A DNA stretch of 64,000 bases, from positions 1-64,000 of the forward strand of contig NZ_JAAKZW010000004.1 in assembly GCF_011044995.1 (NCBI RefSeq), given 5' to 3'. Shown here one piece after another: positions 16,283 to 24,701 of this stretch. The position numbers were made by a program, and so were the translations under genes. Position 1 is the first letter of the stretch; each line of letters starts with the position of its first letter. The DNA comes from Streptomyces mesophilus (GTDB lineage Bacteria > Actinomycetota > Actinomycetes > Streptomycetales > Streptomycetaceae). A model generated the notes under the pieces. It saw only the letters and a list, made by a program, of their open reading frames with translations. It did not search any database and had not been told where the DNA came from.

Positions 16283-17149
16283 TCAACCGCTCGCCAGCAT
16301 CACCGTGCCGACCAGCGCAAGCCCCGCACCCGCGGCCTGCACCGCACGCAGCCGTTCCTTGAGCACACCCCGCGCGGCGAGCGCCGTGATCACCGGGTAG
16401 AGCGAGGCGAGTACGGCCGCGACGGTCACCGGGCCGTTCTGCGCGGCGATCGAGTACGTACCGTTGGCGGCCACATCGGCGAGACCCACGAAGGCCAGCG
16501 CCGGGAACGCGGACCACAGCATCCGGATGCCTTCGCCGCGCGGCAGGACCTCCATGCCCCGCTTGGAGGCGACGTACAGCGCGGTGCCTCCGGCCAGGAC
16601 GTTGGACACCCGCTGGACGAACAGGGCGAGGAACAGGCCGGTCAGCGTCGTGGAGGCCTCGGCGATCAGCGCCATCACCGCACCGAAACCGAACGCGGCG
16701 AGCAGGGTCAGGAACAGGGCCTGCCGCTGCACGGGTGCGCCGCGGAACTGCGGTCCGCCCGCGAGCACGATCCCGACGACGGCCACCGCGATCCCTCCGT
16801 ACTGGAGCAGCCCGGGCCGCTCGCCGAGCACGAGTCCGACGCCGACCGGCACCGCGACCCCCACCGAACCCAGCGGGGAGACCACACCCATCGGGCCGAG
16901 GGCGAGGGCCTTGTAGAAGGAGAGCATCGCCACCGGGCCGACGAGTCCGGCCGCGACGGCGAACCACAGCTGCGGGCCCCACTCGGTCCAGCCGCCGGTC
17001 GCGATCACGACCGCGCCGAGCACCACGACCGCGATCGTCTGCGAGGCGACCACCACCGTCAGGGCGGGGATGCGTCGGGTCAGCAGTCCGCCGCCGAAGT
17101 CGGCGAGACCCCAGAGCACGCTGGTGGCCAGGGCGAACAGTGCTGTCAT
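16283..17149 (-). CDS. EamA/DMT-family transporter
   Basis: A 288-residue membrane protein with about ten helices in two EamA repeats, starting MTALFALATSVLWGLADFGG. ATG 17149 follows GAGG; the upstream in-frame ATG at 17206 falls in the regulatory region. DMT family proteins export or import metabolites such as amino acids. It is divergent from an XRE-cupin regulator 133 bases away, an arrangement typical of a regulator controlling its own transporter. The substrate cannot be told. Confidence 0.9.
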   Translation of the reverse strand: MTALFALATSVLWGLADFGGGLLTRRIPALTVVVASQTIAVVVLGAVVIATGGWTEWGPQLWFAVAAGLVGPVAMLSFYKALALGPMGVVSPLGSVGVAVPVGVGLVLGERPGLLQYGGIAVAVVGIVLAGGPQFRGAPVQRQALFLTLLAAFGFGAVMALIAEASTTLTGLFLALFVQRVSNVLAGGTALYVASKRGMEVLPRGEGIRMLWSAFPALAFVGLADVAANGTYSIAAQNGPVTVAAVLASLYPVITALAARGVLKERLRAVQAAGAGLALVGTVMLASG

Positions 17150-17173
17150 GACGGAACCTCGCAGTACAGTGTG

Positions 17174-17240
17174 TTGAACGATTCGGTGCACCACACCGTA
17201 GTTCAATGGACTGGACTATGTCATCCAGGATATTGGACTA
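17174..17240. promoter_or_regulatory. Shared control region of EamA transporter and XRE-cupin regulator
   Basis: TGGACTA occurs as a direct repeat at 17212-17218 and 17234-17240, exactly 22 bases apart. The first copy also pairs imperfectly (6 of 7) with TAGTTCA at 17199-17205, and TTGAAC (17174-17179) pairs with GTTCAA (17201-17206). The symmetric half-sites on one helix face between divergent genes suggest operator sites for the XRE-cupin protein. Confidence 0.5.
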
Positions 17241-17282
17241 AGGGTGCAGGGTGGTGGCCGCGACCGCGGATTAGGGACGGGA

Positions 17283-17855
17283 ATGTCGGATCTCGATCAG
17301 CTCACCCAGTCGCTCGCGCGCAACCTCAAGCGCTGGCGCGGCGAGCGGGGTTACACGCTCGACGCGCTCGCCGCCCGCGCGGGCGTCAGTCGCGGCATGA
17401 TCATCCAGATCGAGCAGGCCCGTACGAACCCGAGCGTCGGCACCACGGTCAAGCTGGCCGACGCGCTCGGCGTCTCCATCACCACGCTGCTCGACTATGA
17501 GCAGGGCCCGCAGGTGCGCGTCGTGTCCGAGGACCAGGTCGTACGGATGTGGTCGACGGACGCGGGCAGCCACACCAAGCTGCTGGTCGGCACCGAAGTG
17601 CGCGGCCCGTTCGAGCTGTGGGACTGGCTGCTCATGCCGGGCGACGAGAGCTCCTCCGACCCGCACCCGTCCGGCACCGTCGAACTCATCCATGTCACCG
17701 CCGGCGAGCTCACCCTCGTCGTCGACGGCGCCCCGCACGCCGTACCGGCCGGATCCTCCGCCTCCTTCGAGGCCAACGTCGCGCACGCGTACCGCAACGC
17801 GGGGGACGTACCGGTGGAGATGACCATGGCCGTCCAGATCCCGGCGGCCAACTGA
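17283..17855 (+). CDS. XRE-family regulator with cupin domain
   Basis: A 190-residue protein with an N-terminal helix-turn-helix (about 10-65, including LDALAARAGVSRGMIIQIEQ) and a C-terminal cupin (about 105-185, including SGTVELIHVTAGELTLVVDG). Such proteins bind DNA through the XRE part and sense a small polar ligand in the cupin. The ATG at 17283 is 133 bases from the divergent EamA transporter, with repeated TGGACTA elements between. It most likely controls that transporter and itself. Confidence 0.9.
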   Translation: MSDLDQLTQSLARNLKRWRGERGYTLDALAARAGVSRGMIIQIEQARTNPSVGTTVKLADALGVSITTLLDYEQGPQVRVVSEDQVVRMWSTDAGSHTKLLVGTEVRGPFELWDWLLMPGDESSSDPHPSGTVELIHVTAGELTLVVDGAPHAVPAGSSASFEANVAHAYRNAGDVPVEMTMAVQIPAAN

Positions 17856-17898
17856 CCTTGGGCCTGTCTGGTGGACGGACGGCTGTTAACTTGCCGTC

Positions 17899-18465
17899 AT
17901 GCGCGCACCGATCGGCACCTTCGACAACGCCCGTCCCGCCCCCGACTGCCTCGACGAGCTGACCACCCCGGTCGCCGACGCCGTACGGCACTGGCGCGGC
18001 ACCGTGCCCACCGAGCAGTTCCTGTACGTGGACACCGATCCGGCGATCGCCGACACCGCCGTGTTCGTGGAGCACTACGGGGCGAGCCTGCTCGACCAGT
18101 CCGCGAACTGTGTGGTGGTCGCGAGCAAGCGCGGTGGCGAGAGCTCGCTGGCCGCGTGCGTGGTCCTCTCGCGGACGCGGGTCGACGTCAACGGTGTGGT
18201 GCGGCGTCAACTCGGCGCCCGCAAGGCCTCGTTCGCGCCGATGGACCTCGCCACCGGAGAGACCGGGATGGAGTACGGCGGGATCACTCCGGTCGGACTC
18301 CCGGACGACTGGCCGCTGTTGGTCGACGCGGCCGTCGTCGACACCCCGTACGTGCTGATCGGCAGCGGGCGGCGGCGCGGCAAGCTGATCGTGCCCGGCA
18401 AGGCCTTCGCCGAGCTGCCCGGCGCGGTCGTCGTGGACGGCCTGGGGGTCGAACAGCCGTCATGA
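17899..18465 (+). CDS. YbaK/EbsC-type aminoacyl-tRNA deacylase
   Basis: A 188-residue protein of the YbaK/ProX editing-domain family, which hydrolyses mischarged aminoacyl-tRNA in trans in the cytoplasm. The conserved catalytic Lys is in CVVVASKRGG, followed by VDVNGVVRRQLGARKASF and the conserved glycine loop GGITPVGLP. It starts at ATG 17899. Its stop overlaps the start of the next gene (ATGA), so the two are coupled. Confidence 0.85.
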   Translation: MRAPIGTFDNARPAPDCLDELTTPVADAVRHWRGTVPTEQFLYVDTDPAIADTAVFVEHYGASLLDQSANCVVVASKRGGESSLAACVVLSRTRVDVNGVVRRQLGARKASFAPMDLATGETGMEYGGITPVGLPDDWPLLVDAAVVDTPYVLIGSGRRRGKLIVPGKAFAELPGAVVVDGLGVEQPS

Positions 18466-19790
18466 GCCAGTGGCCGCGCACCGACGAGATGCTGGAGTGG
18501 ATCCGTACGATCGTGGCGCGCGGCATCCGGCGCCCCGGATATCCGGCGGACGCCTGGACCGAGCAGTGGGCGGCGCGCAAGCTGTGCGCCTACGGCCTCG
18601 ATGTCGCGCTCGAACCGGTGCGGGTGCCCCGCTGGGTGCCGCGCTCGGCCGAGCTGACCGTCCGCCTCGACGGCCAGGAGGCGTCGGAGCACGGTGAGTT
18701 GAAGGTCGACGGGTTCCCGCTGCCGTTCACCGCACCCAGCCGCGGCACCACCGCGCCCCTGGTCCGCCTCGCCGACGCCCCCGCTCGTCCCGGCGCCCTC
18801 GCCGTCGACGAACTGCGGCTCACCGAACTGCCCCAGTCGTACGTCCGCTCGCTCGCGACCTCCTCGTACGACCCGGAAGGCGTCTTCGACACCCTGGTGC
18901 AGACGCTGCCGTTCGGGCCCCGCCTCAACCAGGTGATGGAGCCGGCGCTCGCCGCCAAGTCGGCCGGATACGTAGGGGCATTGGACTTCCCCTGGGAGAC
19001 GCGCGACTACTACGTCCCCTACGACGCCGTCGAGCGGCCCATCCCCGGTCTGTGGCTGCGGCCCTCGGACACCCGCCGGGTGCTCGACCTCATGGACAAA
19101 GGCCCCTGCACCGGCACGCTCACCAGTAGCTCCCGGCTCACGGGCGCGCTGAGCCACAACGTCGTGGCCACCTTGCCGGGTGCGTCCGACCACTGGGTGA
19201 TCATCGCCTCGCACCACGACGCCCCCTGGGCCTCCGCCGTCGAGGACGGCACCGGGATCGCGCTGGTGCTCGCCGCCGCGCGCCACTGGGCCGGCGTTCC
19301 CCACGAGCAGCGGCCGCACAACCTGCTGTTCCTGCTCACCGCCGGGCACATGGTGCACGCCGCCGGCACCCGGGCGTTCATCGACAGCCACCGGGACCTG
19401 CTGCCGGACGTCGTGCTCCAGATGCATCTGGAGCACGCGGCCCTGCGCTGCGTACCGCGGGACGGCGGTCTCGAGCCGACGGAAGATCCCGAGGTGCGCT
19501 GGTGGTTCACCACCCAGGAGGCGCCTCTGGAACAGCTGGTGCACGAGAGCATCTCCGCCGAGGGGCTGCGCCGTTCGCATGTCCTCAGGCCCGATGTGTT
19601 CTCGCCGATGCCGCCCACGGACGGGGCGTTCTTCCACCCCGAAGGCGTACGGCTCGTGCATTTCCTGAGCGCGCCGATGTACCTGGTCGACTCGTCCGAC
19701 ACGCTCGACAAGGTCGACGCGGAGGGGCTGTTGCCGCTGTCACGGGCCGCGGCCCGGATCGTGCGCGGGACCGCCGGGTGGGTGCCGTAA
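18462..19790 (+). CDS. M28-like (DUF4910-type) peptidase-like protein
   Basis: A 442-residue protein starting at ATG 18462 inside the upstream stop. The second half resembles M28/M20-type metallopeptidases. VIIASHHDAPWASAVEDGTG carries the His-x-Asp and the later Asp of the usual first metal motif, and VLQMHLEHAALR and late GAFFHPEGV give further histidines. The first half resembles the interdomain region of DUF4910-like proteins. The second metal site is not clearly complete, so activity is uncertain. There is no signal peptide, so it should act in the cytoplasm. Confidence 0.65.
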   Translation: MSQWPRTDEMLEWIRTIVARGIRRPGYPADAWTEQWAARKLCAYGLDVALEPVRVPRWVPRSAELTVRLDGQEASEHGELKVDGFPLPFTAPSRGTTAPLVRLADAPARPGALAVDELRLTELPQSYVRSLATSSYDPEGVFDTLVQTLPFGPRLNQVMEPALAAKSAGYVGALDFPWETRDYYVPYDAVERPIPGLWLRPSDTRRVLDLMDKGPCTGTLTSSSRLTGALSHNVVATLPGASDHWVIIASHHDAPWASAVEDGTGIALVLAAARHWAGVPHEQRPHNLLFLLTAGHMVHAAGTRAFIDSHRDLLPDVVLQMHLEHAALRCVPRDGGLEPTEDPEVRWWFTTQEAPLEQLVHESISAEGLRRSHVLRPDVFSPMPPTDGAFFHPEGVRLVHFLSAPMYLVDSSDTLDKVDAEGLLPLSRAAARIVRGTAGWVP

Positions 19791-19838
19791 CCGCCTGTCG
19801 TAGCCGCCTGCCGGTGCCGTCGCACTGCGCACCCGAGC

Positions 19839-21818
19839 TCAGCCGACGTGCACGCGCGGCCGCCGCTCGCGATCGGGCTCCGCGCGGCGCAGCACTTCGC
19901 GGGTGACCGGGGCGACCTCGCCGTCGCCGAAGACCAGGAACCGCAGGAGATGGCTGACCGGGTGCCCCTCGGTCCAGTTGAAGTACGCGTGCGGCACCTC
20001 GCCCGTGCGGTCGCGCAGCGCGAGCAGCACCGCCGCGATCGCGTTGGGGACGACGGACGACTCCACGCGCAGCCGGCGCGCGCCGTGCTTCTCGTCGCCG
20101 CGCACGTCCAGATCGGCGGTGAACTCCGAGGAGTCCCGGACGAACACCTCGAGGAACAGCACCGGCCGGCCACCCGGAATGAACGTGGCCTCGCGCTGCG
20201 TGTACTCCTTCTCGCGGTACTCGACCGTGCTGTGCTCCTGCGGCTCGTTGGCGATGATCCGCAACGGGCCGCCCATCGCGGCCGCCTCGTCGATGAGCTG
20301 CTGCGCCTTCTCGTCGAACGTCACCTGCGCGGCGCGCAGTTCGAAGGCGCGGTGGATACGGGAGGCGAGCGAGCTGATCAGGATCGCGAGGATGAAGAGC
20401 GCCGCGATACGGATGCCATCGGGACGCTCCACGACGTTGTCGACCAGGGTGTACGCGAGCACCGCGGTGATCACGCCGAAGCCGATCATCCCCTTGCGCT
20501 CCCCGGCCTTGCGGGCCGCCGCCGTACAGGCGAAGGACGCCGAGAGCATCAGGACCAGGACACCGGTCGCGTACGCGCCGCTCTGGGCGTCGACGTCGGC
20601 GTTGAACCACAGCGTGATGAACACCGCGATCGCCATGAAGATCAGGACCAGCGGCCGCACGGCGAGCGTCCACTGCGGAGCCATGCCGTAGCGCGGCAGA
20701 TAGCGCGGCACCAGGTTGAGCAGTCCGGCCAGCGCGGAGGCGCCCGCAAACCACAGGATGGCGATCGTCGAGACGTCGTAGACCGTGCCGAACACCTCGC
20801 CCAGATGCTGATGGGCGAGATAGGCGAGCGCCCTGCCGTTGGCCTCGCCGCCGCTCTTGAACTCGTCCTGCGGGATCAGGATCGTGGTCGCGAGACTGGA
20901 GAGCAGCAGGAAGCAGCTCATGATGACGGCCGCGGTGGTCAGCAGCTTGCGGGTGCCGCGGATACGGCCCACGGGATTCTGCTCGGTGTCGTTGGCATCG
21001 CCCTTGACCTGCGGCATCACCGCGACACCGGTCTCGAAGCCGGACATGCCGAGGGCCAGCTTCGGGAACACCAGGACCGCGACGCCGATCATCACCCAGG
21101 GCGAGGAGTGCTCGGCGGTGGCGGCGTCCCACCAGTTGTCGATCTGTACGGGCTCGGTGACCACCTTCACGGCCGCGGTCGCCAGGACCACCACGTTGAG
21201 GGCCAGATAGACCCCGACGAGGATCACCGCGACCCCGATCGCCTCCCGGAACCCCTTGAGGAACACCGCGCCGAGCAGCGCGATCAGGAACAGCGTGATC
21301 CAGGTGTGCTCCCCGTCCAGCCAGTGCGGGGCGAACGGGTTCTCCTCCACATGGGCTGCCGCGTCGGCCGCGGACAGGGTGATCGTGATGATGAAGTCCG
21401 TGGCCGCGAAGCCGAGCAGGACCAGGACGAAGATCTTCCCGGACCACCAGGAAAGCAGCCGCTCCAGCATCCGGATCGAACCCTCGCCGTGCGGCGACTC
21501 CTTGGCGACCCGGCGGTACACCGGCAGCGCGCCGAGCAGCGTGAGCCCGATCAGGACGACGGTCGCGAGCGGCGAGAGCAGTCCCGCGGCCAGGGCCGCG
21601 ATGCCCGGCTGGTAGCCGAGGGTGGAGAAGTAGTCGACGCCGGTGAGGCACATGACCCGCCACCACTTGTGCCCGCGGTGCTCGGAGGGCGGGGTGCCGT
21701 GCGGTCCCGCGTGCTGGGCGGTCTCGGCGGTGAGGCCTTCGAGGAGCCAGGCGCGCAGGCGGCCGCGCGCGGGCGCCTCGGCTGTGCCGGTGGGGGGCTC
21801 CACCTCGGTGCCGGTCAA
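19839..21818 (-). CDS. APC-superfamily permease with cytosolic C-terminal domain
   Basis: About 659 residues: 12 predicted membrane helices (about 60-500), then a soluble C-terminal domain of about 150 residues. [20 protein letters not shown] at the first helix and [16 protein letters not shown] are typical of amino-acid/polyamine permeases of this large Streptomyces group. I prefer TTG 21818, which has AGGGAG six bases upstream, over GTG 21836, which has no ribosome site. The gene follows dedA by 39 bases and is the last member of the olsB-olsA-dedA run. The substrate is unknown. Confidence 0.8.
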   Translation of the reverse strand: MTGTEVEPPTGTAEAPARGRLRAWLLEGLTAETAQHAGPHGTPPSEHRGHKWWRVMCLTGVDYFSTLGYQPGIAALAAGLLSPLATVVLIGLTLLGALPVYRRVAKESPHGEGSIRMLERLLSWWSGKIFVLVLLGFAATDFIITITLSAADAAAHVEENPFAPHWLDGEHTWITLFLIALLGAVFLKGFREAIGVAVILVGVYLALNVVVLATAAVKVVTEPVQIDNWWDAATAEHSSPWVMIGVAVLVFPKLALGMSGFETGVAVMPQVKGDANDTEQNPVGRIRGTRKLLTTAAVIMSCFLLLSSLATTILIPQDEFKSGGEANGRALAYLAHQHLGEVFGTVYDVSTIAILWFAGASALAGLLNLVPRYLPRYGMAPQWTLAVRPLVLIFMAIAVFITLWFNADVDAQSGAYATGVLVLMLSASFACTAAARKAGERKGMIGFGVITAVLAYTLVDNVVERPDGIRIAALFILAILISSLASRIHRAFELRAAQVTFDEKAQQLIDEAAAMGGPLRIIANEPQEHSTVEYREKEYTQREATFIPGGRPVLFLEVFVRDSSEFTADLDVRGDEKHGARRLRVESSVVPNAIAAVLLALRDRTGEVPHAYFNWTEGHPVSHLLRFLVFGDGEVAPVTREVLRRAEPDRERRPRVHVG

Positions 21819-21857
21819 TGCGTTCTCCCTGCTCACGAGAAGCCAGGCCAGTCGTGC

Positions 21858-22586
21858 TCACATCCTCACGTGCGTCGACATTCCGGGCGAACCGGGCGCA
21901 GAGGAATCCGTGCCGTGACACGGCCCGTGCGCTTTCGTGCCTGCTCCATTCGGCTGTACGGGGAGTGCCGGGCCGCCCTCGTCCCGCGCCTCTTTGCGGG
22001 AGCGGCTCCGGCGTACGCACTCCAGGGCGACGGTCACCGCCGTGACGAGGGCGAAGGAGAGCATGAGCCCGTGCAGCGGACGGTCCGCGAAGGCCGCGCC
22101 GCCGAGCGCGCCCATACAGACGGCGAACACCGCCCACAGCGCGGCGCCCAGGGCGTCGTAGGCGACGAAGCGGCGCAGGGGATAGCGCAGGGCCCCGGTG
22201 GTCAGGCCGACGGCGACCCGGCCGCCGGGTACATAGCGGCCGGCCACGATCAGGAGCGGGCCGTGGCGCCCCACGGCCGAGCACGCCCATGCGTACCGTC
22301 TGCGTCCTCGCTCGCCGCGCAGCAGCCGGGGGATGAGGCGGGGTCCCGCGCGGCGGCCGAGGATGTGCCCGCCGACGTCGCCCGCGAGCGCGCCGGTGGC
22401 GGCGAGCACGGTGAGCAGCGTGAGCCGGCCCGGGTCGGGGCCGATGAGGACGGCGGCGGTGACCACCGTCGTCTCGCTCGGCATGAAGGGGAGCAGGGCG
22501 TCGAGGGAAGCGGTCAGGAAGATGGCGAGCCAGATCCAGGGGGAGTCGAGCAGGTGCTGCAGGGTCTGGACGTACCGGTCAAGCAT
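21858..22586 (-). CDS. DedA family membrane protein
   Basis: A 242-residue DedA/SNARE-associated membrane protein. ALLPFMPSETTVVTAAVLIG and the basic loop GRYVPGGRVAVGLTTGALRYPLRRF are the family landmarks, and the last 45 residues are a disordered polar tail. It overlaps the end of the olsA-like gene by eight bases, so it is translationally coupled to it. DedA proteins are linked to lipid translocation, which fits a place in an acyltransferase operon. Confidence 0.88.
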   Translation of the reverse strand: MLDRYVQTLQHLLDSPWIWLAIFLTASLDALLPFMPSETTVVTAAVLIGPDPGRLTLLTVLAATGALAGDVGGHILGRRAGPRLIPRLLRGERGRRRYAWACSAVGRHGPLLIVAGRYVPGGRVAVGLTTGALRYPLRRFVAYDALGAALWAVFAVCMGALGGAAFADRPLHGLMLSFALVTAVTVALECVRRSRSRKEARDEGGPALPVQPNGAGTKAHGPCHGTDSSAPGSPGMSTHVRM

Positions 22587-23406
22587 GAAGAGCGGGGGAG
22601 AGGGGCGGGACGGGGAGCGCCGACGCGGGTACGCGGCCCAGCACCGCCTCCTGTGCCGCCAGCGCGAGCGTGCGACGGTCCCGGCCCGGACCGGGGCGGA
22701 GCACGTCGTGCGCGTCGACCCGCACGGTGAGCCCGTCCGCCCGCGCGACCCGGCGCAGGGACGGCAGGAACCCGTCGTCGCCGACGAACGCGGCGACGGT
22801 GGAGGGCATCCCGTGCTGCCGATAGCCGATGCTGACGGGCCGTACCGGTGCCCGGGCGTCCAGGGCGGCCTGGAACATGGCCCGGCGGAACGTACCGCCG
22901 GACGGGGAGCACCACGTCGTGGCCTGCGGGAAGACGGCGACCGAGCGGCCGGCCAGGAGCGTCTCGCGGACCAGGGCCACTTGCTGCGGGAGGCGCCGGA
23001 AGGAGTCGCGGTCGATGAAGCAGGTGCCGGCGCGGCGGGCCAGCGTGCCCACCACGGGCCAGGTGTCGACCTCGCGTTTGGCGATCAGCGTGGCCGGTTC
23101 GCGGGCCAGCAGGGCGATCACGTCCAGCCAGGAGATGTGGTTGGCGACGATCAGCGTGCCGGTGCGGCCGGGCACGCTCAACCCGCCCTCGCCGCCCACC
23201 TGTTGAACGCCCAGTGCGTCCAGGAGATGCCGGGCCCGCAGCCGCAGCGAGCCCGGGTCGGTGAGCGTGTGGCGGCGGGCTGCGGTGCCGGCGACGATCG
23301 CGGTGAAGTCCGTGCAGCGGCGCAGCGCCGTACGCGCGGACACCGGGGGCACGCGGTGCCCGACGCAGCCGGTGGTGCAGGGGGACTGCACCGCCCAGGC
23401 GTTCAT
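22579..23406 (-). CDS. olsA: Lysophospholipid acyltransferase family protein (OlsA-like)
   Basis: A 275-residue PlsC-type acyltransferase. Motif I is N89-H90-ISWL-D95 (H-x4-D), the catalytic pair. Motif III reads FPQATTW at about 159-165, where most phosphatidate-forming members have F-P-E-G-T; the Gln and Ala differ from glycerol-phosphate enzymes. The start overlaps the upstream olsB-like stop (ATGA). Together with an OlsB-like gene this suggests the second step of ornithine lipid synthesis, O-acylation of lyso-ornithine lipid. The symbol rests on this pairing and could be wrong if the substrate is another lysolipid. Confidence 0.72.
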   Translation of the reverse strand: MNAWAVQSPCTTGCVGHRVPPVSARTALRRCTDFTAIVAGTAARRHTLTDPGSLRLRARHLLDALGVQQVGGEGGLSVPGRTGTLIVANHISWLDVIALLAREPATLIAKREVDTWPVVGTLARRAGTCFIDRDSFRRLPQQVALVRETLLAGRSVAVFPQATTWCSPSGGTFRRAMFQAALDARAPVRPVSIGYRQHGMPSTVAAFVGDDGFLPSLRRVARADGLTVRVDAHDVLRPGPGRDRRTLALAAQEAVLGRVPASALPVPPLSPALHA

Positions 23407-24158
23407 CGTTCCTCGCCGAGGAAGTAACGCCGGTAGCGGTCGCTCACGTTGGCCATCGGCAGCAGGACGTAGAAGTCGGCGACACCGAACTCCGGGTCGT
23501 GCGCCGGGGCTCCGCACATCCAGGCGCCGAGCCGCAGATAGCCGCGAAGCAGCGGCGGCAGATCCGCGTAGGACGGTGTGCCGGCCAGCGGTCCCGCCGG
23601 CTGCCAGGGCCGGTGCGGGTGGACGCGCAGGTCGGCGGGCGAGACGTGCTTGGCGGTGCCGAGCAGCCAGGCGCTGGTCGCGGCGTGGCCGCCGTCGTCC
23701 AGCGGTACGGACGCGCAACCCGCCAGATACTCATGGCCGGACAGCAGCACATAGCGGGCCAGCGCCGACCAGAGCAGATTGATGACGGCGCCGGTGCGGT
23801 GGTCGGGGTGGACGCAGGAGCGGCCCGCCTCGACGAGCTGGGACCTGATCGGGGCGAGGGCCGAGAGGTCGAACTCGCTCTGCGCATAGAGCCGTCCGCC
23901 GCGGCCCGGCGGGATGAGCCGGTAAGTGCCGACGACCTCGCCGCTGCCGGTCTCGGTGACGATCAGATGGTCGGCGATCGCGTCGAACTCGTCGATGTCC
24001 AGGCCAGGTTCGGGCGAGTGCAGCCGTGCGCCGAGCTCGCCCCCGAACACGTCGTGGCGCAAGCGCTGCGCGGCGCGCACCTGTGCGGGGGTGTCCGCGA
24101 TCGTGACCGTATAGGCGGCCGCGTCGACGGTTACAGTGGACAGTGCAGGACTGGGCAT
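23403..24158 (-). CDS. olsB: GNAT-fold N-acyltransferase (OlsB-like)
   Basis: A 251-residue protein of the GNAT/autoinducer-synthase-like group that includes OlsB, which transfers a 3-hydroxyacyl chain from ACP to the alpha-amino group of ornithine. Landmarks are AAQRLRHDVFGGELGARL, GLDIDEFDAIADHLIV, VGTYRLIPP, GRSCVHPDHR and a late LRLGAWMCGAPAHDPEFGVADF. ATG 24158 follows GGAGAGCAGG. It heads a coupled run with an OlsA-like acyltransferase, DedA and an APC permease. The role in ornithine lipid synthesis is inferred from the gene pair. Confidence 0.75.
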   Translation of the reverse strand: MPSPALSTVTVDAAAYTVTIADTPAQVRAAQRLRHDVFGGELGARLHSPEPGLDIDEFDAIADHLIVTETGSGEVVGTYRLIPPGRGGRLYAQSEFDLSALAPIRSQLVEAGRSCVHPDHRTGAVINLLWSALARYVLLSGHEYLAGCASVPLDDGGHAATSAWLLGTAKHVSPADLRVHPHRPWQPAGPLAGTPSYADLPPLLRGYLRLGAWMCGAPAHDPEFGVADFYVLLPMANVSDRYRRYFLGEER

Positions 24159-24238
24159 GGTGAAACCTGCTCTCCATACGCTGGGGACGTCCGCGCGCAT
24201 CGAGTCGCATCGCCCGCGCGGACTGCTCATGTCGTGCG

Positions 24239-24268
24239 CGGGCCGTCGAGTTGGCGCTCGACGGCCCG
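24239..24268 (-). terminator. Hairpin between feo operon and olsB
   Basis: CGGGCCGTCGAG (24239-24250) pairs perfectly over 12 bases with CTCGACGGCCCG (24257-24268) around a six-base loop. It lies about 105 bases downstream of the feoC-like stop and upstream of olsB. It most likely ends the feoABC transcript. There is no T run. Confidence 0.65.
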
Positions 24269-24374
24269 ATCCATTCCACGGTGCAGCCGAGCGGTGAACG
24301 CGTCAAAGATTCCCGACAGTTGTCAGGGAAGAATGAGGGAAAGTCAGGGTCGGCTCGGGGTGAAGCGCCGACGA

Positions 24375-24701
24375 TCACTCCCGAGGCGGGTCCGCAGGCC
24401 TGATCGTGTGCAGCAGCGGACGGCCCGTAAGACCTGGTGACGCACCCGTGAGCCCCGGTGCCGCACACGAGGAGCGCAGCGCGCAGCCGCCGCAGCCGGC
24501 CGGCGGGCAGCCGCCCGAGACGGCCTCGCGGGTGAGCACCCCGCGGCCGACCCAGTAGTCGACCATCGCGGCGGCCTCGTCCGGGGCCACACCGATCCGG
24601 GCCGCGACATCGTCGAGGGATCCGCCGCGGTGGATCTCGACGAGGATCCGGCGCAGGGGGCTGACGGTCGGGTGCGCGGCCGGGTGCGTGGGCACGCTCA
24701 C
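24375..24701 (-). CDS. feoC: FeoC-like winged-helix protein with cysteine cluster
   Basis: A 108-residue protein whose GTG start overlaps the feoB stop (GTGA). Residues about 13-62 form a small winged helix (LRRILVEIHRGGSLDDVAARIGVAPDEAAAMV). Four cysteines follow at 65, 70, 73 and 79 (GGCPPAGCGGCALRSSC), as in FeoC proteins that bind an iron-sulfur cluster. FeoC is thought to regulate FeoB activity, stability or expression. Position as the third gene after feoA and feoB supports the call. The frame extends upstream inside feoB but without reason. Confidence 0.85.
   Translation of the reverse strand: MSVPTHPAAHPTVSPLRRILVEIHRGGSLDDVAARIGVAPDEAAAMVDYWVGRGVLTREAVSGGCPPAGCGGCALRSSCAAPGLTGASPGLTGRPLLHTIRPADPPRE

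Noticed and set aside
19848..22730. A 960-residue plus-strand frame across the APC permease and dedA
   Set aside because: It is rich in Arg, Gly, His and Asp and spans two genuine membrane-protein genes in antisense.
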